Part shown: in pieces, positions 1-8,051 of the stretch
Position numbering within the stretch: position 1 is the first letter of the stretch
Layout: every line of letters begins with the position of its first letter
Source of the DNA: Polyangium sp. y55x31
GTDB taxonomy: Bacteria; Myxococcota_A; Polyangia; Polyangiales; Polyangiaceae
Direction of reading: 5' to 3'
NCBI RefSeq assembly: GCF_029946505.1
Contig: NZ_JARZHG010000015.1
Location: 124,001-188,000, forward strand
DNA length: 64,000 bases
Made by a program: the position numbers and the translations under genes
The notes under the pieces: model-generated
Told to the model about the DNA's origin: nothing
What the model saw: only the letters and a program-made list of their open reading frames with translations
Databases searched by the model: none

Positions 1-639
1 CCCACGTTGATCAACAACGTCGAGACGCTCTCGTACGTCCCGCTCATCGTGAAAGAGGGCGCCGAGGCGTGGAAGGCGCGCGGCGTGCGCGGCTCGGGCG
101 GGCTCAAGTTCATCGCGCTCTCGGGCGACGTCGAAAAGCCGGGCGTCTATCAGGTGCCCATGGGCACGACGATCGGCGAGCTCATCGAGAGGGCCGGCGG
201 TACGAAGGACGGAAAACCCATCCTCGCGATCGCGCCCGGCGGCGCCTCGTCGAATTTCTTGCGCGCGGATGCCGTCGATGCGCCGCTCGACTTCGACGCG
301 CTCCACAAGCGCGGCTCGATGCTCGGCTCGGGCGCGGTGCTCGTGGTGTGCGAAGGCGCGGACATCGTGGATCTCGTGACGAACGTCGTGGCGTTCTTCC
401 GCAACGAGTCTTGCGGCAAGTGCGTGCCGTGCCGCGTGGGCACGGAGAAGGCCGTCGCGATCCTCGAAGAAGCCGTGCTCGGGCGCGGGAAAAAGCGTCA
501 CCTCGTGGTGCTCTCCGAGCTCGCCGAGACGCTCGCCGATACCTCGATCTGCGGCCTCGGACAGGTCGCGATCGCACCGTTCCTCTCCGTCCTGCGCGCC
601 TTCGAGGACGACGTGCGCGCCCGCTTCCCGGAGGATTGA
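1..639 (+). CDS. NuoF / formate dehydrogenase beta-type flavoprotein, C-terminal part (5' cut by window edge)
   Basis: The reading frame is open from base 1, so the start lies outside the window; 212 residues are visible. An SLBB-type segment (GDVEKPGVYQVPMGTTIGEL) is followed by the 4Fe-4S motif ESCGKCVPCRVGT and later SICGLGQ. These supply the four cysteines that bind the N3-type cluster of NuoF. The missing N-terminal part would carry the FMN and NADH sites. The family includes complex I subunit F, NAD-dependent formate dehydrogenase beta and bidirectional hydrogenase diaphorase subunits. Three molybdenum-cofactor genes follow on the same strand, the first only 7 bases downstream, so I infer formate dehydrogenase beta (FdsB-like) rather than complex I. 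Confidence 0.85.
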   Translation, partial: PTLINNVETLSYVPLIVKEGAEAWKARGVRGSGGLKFIALSGDVEKPGVYQVPMGTTIGELIERAGGTKDGKPILAIAPGGASSNFLRADAVDAPLDFDALHKRGSMLGSGAVLVVCEGADIVDLVTNVVAFFRNESCGKCVPCRVGTEKAVAILEEAVLGRGKKRHLVVLSELAETLADTSICGLGQVAIAPFLSVLRAFEDDVRARFPED

Positions 640-646
640 TCGAGCC

Positions 647-1900
647 ATGGGCGTGCGAGACGTGCGCATGCGCGGCTTCCGAAAGCGCGCGAGCGTCGAT
701 GAGGCGCTCGCGGCGCTCACGTCGCGCACGGGCGAGCTCGAAGCCGAGCGCGTGCCCGTCACGGAGGCGAGCGGGCGTGTGCTCGCGGAAGACGTGGCCG
801 CCGCCGCGAGCGTGCCGCATTTCCGCCGCGCCGCGATGGATGGATGGGCCGTCGTCGGGGAGTCGACGTTCGGCGCGAGCACGTACGCGCCCGCGTCGCT
901 CGTGCTGATCGGCGAGGCGAGGCCGGGAAGGCCGTTCGCGGGCGTGCTCCGTCGCGGTGAGGCCGTGCGCATCACGACGGGCGCGCCGGTGCCCGAAGGC
1001 GCGGACGCGGTCCTCATGGCCGAGCGTGCCGAGGAGATCACGCGCGGCGATCGGACGATCGTCTCCGTCGCGGAGCCTGTGTCACCCGGCAAGCACGTCG
1101 GCGCGATCGGCGAGGACGTTCCGGCCGGTACGATCGTGGCGCGGCGAGGCCGCAAGCTCCGGCCGCAGGACGTGGGCCTCTTGGCGAGCGTCGGCGCGGG
1201 CCTCGTGCCCGTCGTGCAGAGGCCCCGCGTGCGCGTCGTGATCACGGGCGACGAGCTGCTCGCGCCGGGCAGCATGCCCGAGGGATCGTGCATCGTGGAC
1301 TCGAACAGCGTGGTGCTCGCGGCGCTCGTCGCGCGGGACGGCGGCGCGCTCTCGCCCACGGTACGCGCGAACGATCGGTACGAGCTCGTGCGCGAGGCGA
1401 TCGCGGGGGGCGACGAGGATGTCGTGCTCGTCTCGGGTGGATCGTCCGTGGGGCCCGAGGATCACGCGCCGCTCGCGCTCGCCGAGATCGGCGAGGTCAC
1501 GGTGCACGGCGTGGCGATGCGCCCGTCGAGCCCGGCAGGCTTTGGCTTCATCCCCGGCCGCGTCCGCCCGCGCCCCGTCTTCCTCCTGCCGGGCAACCCG
1601 GTCTCTTGTTTGTGTGCGTACGAGTTCTTTGCAGGTCCAACGATCCGCGCGCTCGGCGGCCTCCCGCGCGCGTGGCCTCACCCGCGCGGAAAGGGCCGTC
1701 TCGCCGCGAAGATCGTCTCCGAGCTCGGCCGCATGGATTACGTCCGCGTGAAGTACGACGGCGCGCTTGTCACGCCGATCATGACGAGCGGCGCGTCGAT
1801 CCTCTCCTCCACGACCCGCGCGGACGGCGTCGTGCTCGTCCCTGCCGGCAGCGAGGGCCATGGCGAGGGCGAGGAGGTCGAGGTCTTCCTCTACGATTGA
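647..1900 (+). CDS. moeA: Molybdopterin molybdenumtransferase (MoeA family), copy 1
   Basis: MoeA inserts molybdate into adenylylated molybdopterin, the last common step of molybdenum-cofactor synthesis, in the cytosol. The 417 residues are full length for the family. An N-terminal segment carries the typical MDGWAV motif near residue 65, the central molybdopterin-binding fold has SGGSSVGPEDH near 263, and LPGNPVSC near 315 is typical of the C-terminal half of the fold. The ATG start lies 7 bases after the upstream flavoprotein stop, so the two genes are probably co-transcribed. A second MoeA starts 15 bases downstream. Two MoeA genes in series usually divide molybdenum and tungsten use or formate-dehydrogenase-specific roles, but the sequence does not decide which applies here. 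Confidence 0.93.
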   Translation: MGVRDVRMRGFRKRASVDEALAALTSRTGELEAERVPVTEASGRVLAEDVAAAASVPHFRRAAMDGWAVVGESTFGASTYAPASLVLIGEARPGRPFAGVLRRGEAVRITTGAPVPEGADAVLMAERAEEITRGDRTIVSVAEPVSPGKHVGAIGEDVPAGTIVARRGRKLRPQDVGLLASVGAGLVPVVQRPRVRVVITGDELLAPGSMPEGSCIVDSNSVVLAALVARDGGALSPTVRANDRYELVREAIAGGDEDVVLVSGGSSVGPEDHAPLALAEIGEVTVHGVAMRPSSPAGFGFIPGRVRPRPVFLLPGNPVSCLCAYEFFAGPTIRALGGLPRAWPHPRGKGRLAAKIVSELGRMDYVRVKYDGALVTPIMTSGASILSSTTRADGVVLVPAGSEGHGEGEEVEVFLYD

Positions 1901-1915
1901 CCGCCGGGGGGCGTC

Positions 1916-3835
1916 ATGAAGCAAGCGCAGTTCCTCAACGTCGTGGACCGGGACGAGGCCGAGCGGCGCTTCCGCGCGGCCATCGGCGCGATCGACGCGA
2001 TCGGCGCCGAGGTCGTCCCGCTCGACGCGGCCCTCGGGCGCTTGCTCGCCGAGGACGTCGCGAGCCCCGTCGACGTGCCCGGCTTCGATCGCTCGAACGT
2101 CGATGGATACGCGGTGCGCGCGGTCGACACCTTCGGCGCGAGCGAACACGAGCCGCGACGGCTCCGGCGCTTGCCCTCGATCGTCACGATGGGCCGCATC
2201 CCCGAGGCCACCGTCGAGCCGGGCACGGCCCTCGCGATCCCCACGGGCGGCGCCGTGCCGCGTGGCGCCGACGCGATCGTCATGGTCGAGCACACGCTCC
2301 TCGACGGCGACGACGTGCTCGTCACGAAGGCCACGATCCCCGGCCGCTCGATCACCTACGCGGGCACCGACGTCGCGCAGGGCGAGGTCGTGCTGCGCGC
2401 GAAGGAGCGGCTCACCTCGCGGGAGACGGGCGTCCTCGCGGCGATCGGCCTCGATCGTGTCGCCGTTCTCGCGCGTCCGCGCGTGGCGATCCTCTCGACG
2501 GGCGACGAGATCGTCCCGCCCGGGCGCCCTCTTCCGCCCGGCGCGGTCTACGACTCGAACGCCCGCATCCTCGCCGACGCCGTTCGCGAAGCCGGCGGCG
2601 AGCCGATCCTCGCGGGCATCGTGCCCGACGACGAAACCTCCGTCCGCGAGGCGCTCCAGCGCTGCCTCGCCGAAGCGCACGTCGTGCTCCTCTCGGGCGG
2701 CACCTCGAAAGGACCGGGCGATCTCAACGCGCGTGTCCTCGCCGAGGCCCTCGATCCACCCGGCATCGTCGTACACGGCGTCGCGCTCAAGCCCGGCAAA
2801 CCCCTCTGCCTCGCGGTCTCCCGCGGCAAACCCGTCGTCGTCCTCCCCGGCTTTCCGACCTCGGCGATCTTCACGTTCCACGAGTTCGTCGCGCCCGTCA
2901 TCCGCGCCTTCGCGGGCCTCTCCGAGCGCGCGGACGACACGGTCACGGCGCGCCTGCCGTTCCGCGTCACGAGCGAGCACGGCCGCACGGAGTACGTGCT
3001 CGTGCGCCTCGTCGACGACGAACACGGCGAGCGCGTCGCGTATCCGATCGGCAAGGGATCCGGCTCCGTCACCACGTTCTCGCAGGCCGACGGCTTCTTC
3101 ATCGTCGACGAGCACGTCGAGATGCTCGACGCGGGCGACACCGTCGTGATCCACCCCATCGCCGGATCACGCCCGCGGCAGGTCGATCTCGTCGTCATCG
3201 GCAGCCATTGCGTGGGCCTCGACGTCCTGCTCGGCCGCCTCGCCGCGCGTGGCACCACGAGCAAGCTCATCGCCGTCGGCAGCGAGGCGGGCCTCGCGGC
3301 CGTGCGCCGCGGCGAATGCGACCTCGCCGGCGTGCACCTCTACGACCCGAACACCGGCACCTACAACGAGCCCTTCCTCGGCCCCGGGCTCGAGCTCGTC
3401 CGCGGCTACGGCCGCATGCAAGGCGTCGTCTTCCGCCCGGGTGATCCACGCTTCGAGGGCAAGCGCGCCGAAGACGCCGTCCACGAGGCTGCGCGCGCCG
3501 AGGGCATCGTGATGATCAACCGAAACCGCGGCAGCGGCACCCGCGCGCTCTACGACCGCCTCCTCGGCGACGCGCGCCCCGCCGGCCACTCGGTCGAGGC
3601 TTCCTCCCACCGCGCCGTCGCCGCGGCCGTCGCGCAAGGCCGCGCCGATTTCGGCATCGCGATCGACATCGTCGCGCGGGATCGTGGCCTCGGCTTCCTC
3701 CCGATCGGCGAGGAGCGCTTCGACTTCGTCGTCCCCTCGAACCGCCTCGCTCGTCCCGCCGTACGCGCCTTCCTCGCCGAGCTCGCGTCCGAACCGGCGC
3801 GCGCCGCGCTCCGCGCCCGAGGGCTCCTCGCGTGA
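1916..3835 (+). CDS. moeA: MoeA fused to a periplasmic-binding-protein-like (substrate-binding) domain
   Basis: Residues 1-410 form a second MoeA (VDGYAV near 64, SGGTSKGPGDL near 260, LPGFPTS near 310). From about residue 420 a different domain begins at RQVDLVVIGSHCVGLDVL and continues through MINRNRGSGTRALYDRLLG. This matches the PBP-like fold (PF12727 type) known to be fused to MoeA or to ModE-type helix-turn-helix domains. No signal peptide is visible, so the domain should act in the cytosol. It may sense molybdate, tungstate or a cofactor intermediate (inference). At 639 residues it is about 220 longer than a plain MoeA. The stop overlaps the GTG start of the mobA-like gene by four bases (GTGA). 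Confidence 0.92.
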   Translation: MKQAQFLNVVDRDEAERRFRAAIGAIDAIGAEVVPLDAALGRLLAEDVASPVDVPGFDRSNVDGYAVRAVDTFGASEHEPRRLRRLPSIVTMGRIPEATVEPGTALAIPTGGAVPRGADAIVMVEHTLLDGDDVLVTKATIPGRSITYAGTDVAQGEVVLRAKERLTSRETGVLAAIGLDRVAVLARPRVAILSTGDEIVPPGRPLPPGAVYDSNARILADAVREAGGEPILAGIVPDDETSVREALQRCLAEAHVVLLSGGTSKGPGDLNARVLAEALDPPGIVVHGVALKPGKPLCLAVSRGKPVVVLPGFPTSAIFTFHEFVAPVIRAFAGLSERADDTVTARLPFRVTSEHGRTEYVLVRLVDDEHGERVAYPIGKGSGSVTTFSQADGFFIVDEHVEMLDAGDTVVIHPIAGSRPRQVDLVVIGSHCVGLDVLLGRLAARGTTSKLIAVGSEAGLAAVRRGECDLAGVHLYDPNTGTYNEPFLGPGLELVRGYGRMQGVVFRPGDPRFEGKRAEDAVHEAARAEGIVMINRNRGSGTRALYDRLLGDARPAGHSVEASSHRAVAAAVAQGRADFGIAIDIVARDRGLGFLPIGEERFDFVVPSNRLARPAVRAFLAELASEPARAALRARGLLA

Positions 3836-4491
3836 GCGGAGGCGTCCTCTCCGGCCTCGGCGCCGTCGTCCTCGCGGGCGGCCGCAGCAGCCGCATGGGC
3901 CGCCCCAAGGCGTGGCTCCCCTTCGGCGACGAGGTCCTCCTCCAGCGTGTCGTGCGCCGCCTCGCCGACGTCGCCGCGCCCCTCGTCGTCGTCCGCGCTC
4001 CCGGGCAAGCGCTCCCGCCTCTGCCGCCCGACGTCGCGATCGCCGAAGACCCCGTCGAGGGCCGCGGGCCTCTGCAAGGCATCGCGGTTGGCCTCGCGGC
4101 GCTCGCCGGCAAAGCGGAAGCTGCGTTCGTCTCCTCCACCGACGCGCCTTTCGTGGATCCCGCGCTCGTGCGTTTCCTCTGGGATCTCCGCGGCTCCACG
4201 CACGACATCGCCGTCCCTCGCGGCGGCGGCCATTATCACCCGCTCGCGGCCGTGTACGGCGTCTCGGTGAAATCCGAGATCGACGCCCTCCTCGTTGAAG
4301 ACCGACTCCGCCCGTTTTTCCTGTTCGAGCGCGTGCGCACCCTCGTCGTCCCCGAAGATCGGCTCCGCGAGGCGCCTGGCCTTTCGCTTTCGGGCGACGA
4401 AATCCTCGCCTTGCGCAACCTCAACACGCCCGACGACTGGCTCGCGGCGCTCGACGTCGCGGGCCTCCCGAGGCCGAGCGATCCGGCTTGA
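3832..4491 (+). CDS. mobA: Molybdenum cofactor guanylyltransferase (MobA)
   Basis: MobA transfers GMP from GTP to molybdopterin, giving the guanine dinucleotide form used by DMSO-reductase-family enzymes such as formate dehydrogenases. The nucleotide-binding loop LAGGRSSRMGRPKAWLPF is at residues 14-31 and the metal-binding region SSTDAPFVD is near 101. The length (219 residues) is normal. Start is GTG, overlapping the upstream MoeA-PBP stop by four bases, which implies translational coupling. A MobA here supports the idea that the partner enzyme upstream is a bis-MGD formate dehydrogenase. Confidence 0.92.
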   Translation: MSGGVLSGLGAVVLAGGRSSRMGRPKAWLPFGDEVLLQRVVRRLADVAAPLVVVRAPGQALPPLPPDVAIAEDPVEGRGPLQGIAVGLAALAGKAEAAFVSSTDAPFVDPALVRFLWDLRGSTHDIAVPRGGGHYHPLAAVYGVSVKSEIDALLVEDRLRPFFLFERVRTLVVPEDRLREAPGLSLSGDEILALRNLNTPDDWLAALDVAGLPRPSDPA

Positions 4492-5549
4492 GCCGACGCC
4501 GGATGCCGGCCACGCTAGCCCCGATGCAAAGGGACCAAGCCGAGACGACCGACCTTCCCCCCGCGGCCGATGCAAAGGCCGCCGAGGCGCCTCTGCCCGA
4601 TCCCCATGCCGATCCCGCCGCGCCCGCCGCGGGCCCGCTCCGGTGGCAGAAGAACCTGCTCCTCCTCGTCCTGACCATCGTCTCGACGCTCGTCACCTTC
4701 GCCCTCTCGAACGGCCTCGTCCCCGAGGGCGCGCCGTTCGCCGAGCAGCTCCGCGGCGTGCTCCGCGCGTGGACGTACACCGTCCCGCTCATGGCCATCC
4801 TCCTCACGCACGAGCTCGGCCATTACTTCGCGGCGCGCCTCCACAAAGTCCCCGCCTCGCTCCCATTTTTTATTCCCCTCCCCCTCCTCAGCCCGTTCGG
4901 CACCATGGGCGCGGTCATCGGCATGAGCGGCCGCATCAAGAGTCGCAATGCCTTGCTCGACATCGGCGCGGCCGGCCCGCTCGCCGGGCTCCTCGTCGCC
5001 ATCCCGGTGATCCTCCACGGCCTGCGCACCTCGCCCGTCCTGCCCATACCCGAGGAGGGCATCCAGGAGGGGCAATGCCTGCTCTATTTCGCCCTGAAGC
5101 GCCTCGCCATCGGCACGATTCCTCCGGGGCACGACGTCTTCCTCAATGGCCCCGCGTTCGCCGGCTGGGTCGGGCTCTTCGTCACCATGCTGAACCTCGT
5201 CCCGGTCGGCCAGCTCGACGGCGGACACATCGCGTACGCCCTCTTCGGCGAAAAGCAGAATCGTTATGCCCGGATCGTCCACGTCACGATGCTCGGCATG
5301 TTCCTCCTGAACCTCGCCCGCTTCCTGCCTCCGGCGCTCCGGGCCGGCGAGGGAATCGGCGACGCCGTCGGCAATTCGATCTCGTGGCTCGTCTGGTTCG
5401 TCCTGGTCCACCTGCTCGGCCGGCTCGGCGGCAAGGATCATCCTCCGACCGAGCCCGGCGAGCTCTCGCCCGTCCGCCGCGGCATCGCGGTCCTCTCGCT
5501 CGTCGTCTTCGTCCTGCTCTTCATGCCCACGCCCTGGTCGAAGTATTGA
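4488..5549 (+). CDS. Site-2 protease family membrane metalloprotease (M50)
   Basis: This is an intramembrane zinc protease. The HELGH zinc motif is at residues 108-112 inside a hydrophobic segment, and the third ligand is in the GQLDGGH motif near 244. Several further membrane segments follow, and the last 30 residues include a final helix. A Pro/Ala-rich cytosolic tail of about 50 residues comes first. A TTG at 4488 overlaps the mobA stop, while ATG codons at 4503 and 4524 are equally possible starts. The PDZ domain of RseP-type enzymes is absent, so this belongs to the compact S2P group. Its substrate is unknown, and its position after the molybdenum genes looks incidental. Confidence 0.88.
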   Translation: MSRRRMPATLAPMQRDQAETTDLPPAADAKAAEAPLPDPHADPAAPAAGPLRWQKNLLLLVLTIVSTLVTFALSNGLVPEGAPFAEQLRGVLRAWTYTVPLMAILLTHELGHYFAARLHKVPASLPFFIPLPLLSPFGTMGAVIGMSGRIKSRNALLDIGAAGPLAGLLVAIPVILHGLRTSPVLPIPEEGIQEGQCLLYFALKRLAIGTIPPGHDVFLNGPAFAGWVGLFVTMLNLVPVGQLDGGHIAYALFGEKQNRYARIVHVTMLGMFLLNLARFLPPALRAGEGIGDAVGNSISWLVWFVLVHLLGRLGGKDHPPTEPGELSPVRRGIAVLSLVVFVLLFMPTPWSKY

Positions 5550-5550
5550 A

Positions 5551-6165
5551 ATGACCTTCGCCTCCCCTGCCCCGCTCGGCGCGCTCGCGCTCCTCGCCAC
5601 CGGCTGCAATGTCCTCGGGCATGCGCAGATCGGGCCGATGGTCGCCTCGCGCAACGATGAGCCGATCGGCGGGGTCGAGGCGAACGCGAACATTTACGTG
5701 GACATACAGCCCACGGACGATCTTCTCGCCGATAGGCCGCTGCCCGAGACGGCGCGGCGCTGGGGTATCGCTTCGGGTGCTTATCTGCGCGGATCGGGGC
5801 TGGGGTTTGGCATCGGGTGGCGGCCGGGGCTCTTCGTGGCCTCGACGAACGCGAAAGTGGCGATCCTGGGGGCCGCCGGCGGCGCGCTCGGATATCAGTC
5901 GCTCGAAGGGACGGGATACGGAAACGTCGGCCTGTACGGAGTGCTCGCGGCTGGGATTCCCGTGCGCAAGACCTACCCTTCGGATGCCCTCATCCTGTGC
6001 CGCTCGCTCACCTACGTCACGATCGGCCTGGAAGGGCACGTCGACCATCTGCCCGCGCGGGACGAATCCTTCGCGAGCGTCGGTCTGCTCGTGGGCGTGC
6101 TCGGCCTCGATGATTCCGGCGCGCCCTCGGACCGCAAGCATCCCGAATTGAACTGCCCGCGCTGA
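5551..6165 (+). CDS. Predicted lipoprotein of unknown function
   Basis: I do not recognise a family. The 204-residue product starts with a short hydrophobic segment ending in LLATGC at about residues 14-19, a plausible lipobox, so the mature protein would be lipid-anchored. The remainder is rich in Gly and alternating hydrophobic residues (for example GSGLGFGIGWRPGLF and IGLEGHVDHLP), which is compatible with a small beta-barrel or beta-sandwich of the cell envelope. The ATG lies one base after the stop of the site-2 protease gene, so the two are probably co-expressed. Confidence 0.7.
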   Translation: MTFASPAPLGALALLATGCNVLGHAQIGPMVASRNDEPIGGVEANANIYVDIQPTDDLLADRPLPETARRWGIASGAYLRGSGLGFGIGWRPGLFVASTNAKVAILGAAGGALGYQSLEGTGYGNVGLYGVLAAGIPVRKTYPSDALILCRSLTYVTIGLEGHVDHLPARDESFASVGLLVGVLGLDDSGAPSDRKHPELNCPR

Positions 6166-6169
6166 CGCG

Positions 6170-6337
6170 TCACCCCGCCGCGCGCCGCCGCAGCCCCGCG
6201 CGAGGCCGCCCGATACGCCGCGCCCGGGCCACGCGCGCGCCCATCGCATCCGCGTCCGCGACGGAATCGGACGCGCCGCGCTCCTCCTCGTCCTCGAGCT
6301 CGCCCAGGACGAACTCGACGAACGTCACGCTCTCCAT
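6170..6337 (-). CDS. Possible small protein, 55 residues
   Basis: This is a weak candidate. From an ATG at 6337 the frame reads MESVTFVEFVLGELEDEEE and then becomes Arg/Ala-rich to its end. The acidic beginning looks protein-like, but there is no ribosome-binding site in front of the ATG and no family I can name. The open frame extends upstream to 6439 with less protein-like content. It may be a chance frame. Confidence 0.22.
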   Translation of the reverse strand: MESVTFVEFVLGELEDEEERGASDSVADADAMGARVARARRIGRPRAGLRRRAAG

Positions 6338-6499
6338 GTATTCGTTCGTCGTGAAAGACCATGGATCGGCCGGGACGGGCCTACGGTCATGGCGTGCAAT
6401 GGACGGACGGCGGCGAATGCGAGGCGAAAGAAAGCGCATGTCGTTCTCTCGAAGGTAAGACGTGTCAGCTCTAAGTACGTTTTAAGAGATGCTGCTCGC

Positions 6500-6534
6500 G
6501 CCCTTTTCGCTCGCGACCGCGTCACGAAAAGGGC
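6500..6534 (-). terminator. Perfect 10-bp inverted repeat downstream of the zinc-ribbon gene
   Basis: GCCCTTTTCG at 6500-6509 pairs exactly with CGAAAAGGGC at 6525-6534 across a 15-base loop. It sits about 10 bases beyond the stop of the minus-strand gene ending at 6544. There is no strong T-run after it on that strand, so it could be a terminator without a U-tract or a transcript-stabilising hairpin. Confidence 0.5.
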
Positions 6535-6543
6535 GGACGAAAT

Positions 6544-7401
6544 TCAAGGCTTCGCTTTGACCGCCGCGGCCATCGCTTCCACGAGCGACATCGCAGGCGG
6601 GGGCAACGAAGGCGTCGGCTGCTCCTCGGCCTCCGCCACGGGCGCAGGCGCCTCCTCCGCGGGCGCAGGCGCGGGCGCCTTCGCCATGGGCGCCGCATTC
6701 CGGTTCGCCCGGGGCGCGTGGCTCTGCCAGCTCGGCGCGGGCATCGCCGCGGCCTTTGCATCGGGCAGCGCCTTCACCGGCTCCTCCGCGCGCGGCGGCG
6801 TCGCCTCCAGCCGGAAGCTCGTCGCAATCCGATGCGTCCGCTCCGTCGCGTCCGGCATCACCTTGCCCGCGAGCTCCGGCGCCGACAGCGACGAACGCCC
6901 CGACCGCGCCGATCGCTCCTCGCCGACCTTGTATCCCATCACGAGCGAACCGCCCACGGCCACCGCCAGGAGCACCCGGTCGAGCGTGACCGGCCGCGGA
7001 CGCGACGACGTCGGCTCACGCTCGCGCGGGCCGTCGCTGCTCGCCGGGGCCGGTGGTGGTGGTGCCGCCGGCGCCGGGAAAAGGTCGACGCTGCGGATGG
7101 CCGCACGGACGCTCATCGACACCTCGCCGAGGCCCACGTCGGGCGGCGGTGGCGGGAGCTTCGTCGAACGCGACCGGTCCGCGAGCTCATGCAAGTCATC
7201 CATCCGATTCCGCGCGCTCCGCGGCCCCTCGCGGCCGACGCCGGGCGCCCAGATGCACGTCGGATCCTCGTCCGATATCTCCGTTCGGCCCAGAAAACGC
7301 CCCGCAAAGACCTCCGACACACACCGGGGACAAATCGTCCCCTCCGTCCCCGGGCGTTCGCCCTCCCGGGCCCCTCCACAGACGCCGCAACTCGAACTCA
7401 T
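6544..7401 (-). CDS. Zinc-ribbon single-pass membrane protein, function unknown
   Basis: The N-terminus has two CxxC pairs (CGVCGG near residue 5 and CPRC near 24) typical of a zinc ribbon. A Pro-rich linker follows, then one membrane helix near residues 140-158 (RVLLAVAVGGSLVMGYKVG). The C-terminal half is Pro/Ala-rich and low in complexity. The layout is a cytosolic zinc ribbon and a disordered periplasmic tail, common in myxobacterial proteins of unknown role. The opposite strand also has a long open frame, but only this strand gives a recognisable motif. The start region is divergent from the small gene at 7620, with 218 bases between them that must hold both promoters. Confidence 0.65.
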   Translation of the reverse strand: MSSSCGVCGGAREGERPGTEGTICPRCVSEVFAGRFLGRTEISDEDPTCIWAPGVGREGPRSARNRMDDLHELADRSRSTKLPPPPPDVGLGEVSMSVRAAIRSVDLFPAPAAPPPPAPASSDGPREREPTSSRPRPVTLDRVLLAVAVGGSLVMGYKVGEERSARSGRSSLSAPELAGKVMPDATERTHRIATSFRLEATPPRAEEPVKALPDAKAAAMPAPSWQSHAPRANRNAAPMAKAPAPAPAEEAPAPVAEAEEQPTPSLPPPAMSLVEAMAAAVKAKP

Positions 7402-7619
7402 TGGATCCCCCCGAATCCAAGCAGTATGCTCAGCTAGTGCCTCATATTACCAACCCCAGGCGGATGCGCATGCTCATTCGACAGAGCGAGCCCAGCGCGG
7501 GCTGCGATCATAGGCGCTCGCTCGGGGCGGACGCGGCGTTTCGCGCGGGGCGTGAAACTCGCGCATGACGCGGTGCATGTGCTAGGAAGGCCGCGCTTTT
7601 CGGAATTGGAGGAAAAAGA

Positions 7620-8048
7620 ATGGGACTTTCCGATGCGCTCGCGGACAAGGACAAGAAGAGCCGGATCATCTCCGACTGCGCCACGTTGATCGACGAAGAG
7701 GTGGCGTCGAAGGGACTCGCCGCGTTGCCGCTGAAGGCGGGCTACAAGGCGATCAAGGGCATCAAGCCCGGCTTCATTCCGCACGTCATCGAGTCGCTCC
7801 TGCCCGAGATGGCCACGAAGGTGGACCCGATCTGGGCCGAGGGAGTCTCCGCGGGCAATCCCGTCAAATTCTTCCAGGACAACCGCGGGCGCGTCGCGGA
7901 CGCCTTGCTCTCCGTGACCGACGCAAAATCGAAAAACGCGAAAAACGCGCTCGTCCGTTCGACCTACGAATCGCTGCGCGGCACGGCCAAGAAGCACGTC
8001 GAGGAGGCCGTCCCGCGCCTCTCGAAGGTCATCGAAAAGTACGCCTGA
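7620..8048 (+). CDS. Small cytosolic protein, DUF6918-like
   Basis: A 142-residue soluble, mostly helical, Lys-rich protein starting MGLSDALADKDKKSRIISD. The pattern of an N-terminal 'L.D..K...vi.dc..Lid.Ev..k', a central 'aYkaiKgikPgfip..i..llP.m' and an aromatic 'FF.DN' segment recalls the uncharacterised DUF6918 family of actinobacteria and myxobacteria; that assignment is from memory. It has no signal peptide or membrane segment. A purine-rich GGAGG stands about 10 bases before the ATG. It converges with the CDF transporter gene, with only 3 bases between the stops. Confidence 0.75.
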   Translation: MGLSDALADKDKKSRIISDCATLIDEEVASKGLAALPLKAGYKAIKGIKPGFIPHVIESLLPEMATKVDPIWAEGVSAGNPVKFFQDNRGRVADALLSVTDAKSKNAKNALVRSTYESLRGTAKKHVEEAVPRLSKVIEKYA

Positions 8049-8051
8049 TTC

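Larger units (their letters stand above)
6166..6543. other. 378-base stretch without a confident gene
   Basis: The stretch lies between a plus-strand lipoprotein gene and the 3' end of a minus-strand gene. It contains one weak minus-strand reading frame (6170-6337, listed separately) and a perfect inverted repeat at 6500-6534. Bases 6340-6499 are locally less GC-rich than their surroundings. I see no RNA gene or clear promoter there. Confidence 0.5.

Noticed and set aside
1082-3154. 690-residue open frame on the minus strand across both moeA genes
   Set aside because: It is antisense to well-recognised MoeA domains and has Arg/Asp/Val-rich, low-information sequence, the mirror of GC-rich codons.
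6389-7513. 374-residue plus-strand frame across the zinc-ribbon gene
   Set aside because: The minus strand gives a zinc ribbon and a membrane helix; the plus-strand product is Ser/Arg/Gly-rich without any motif.
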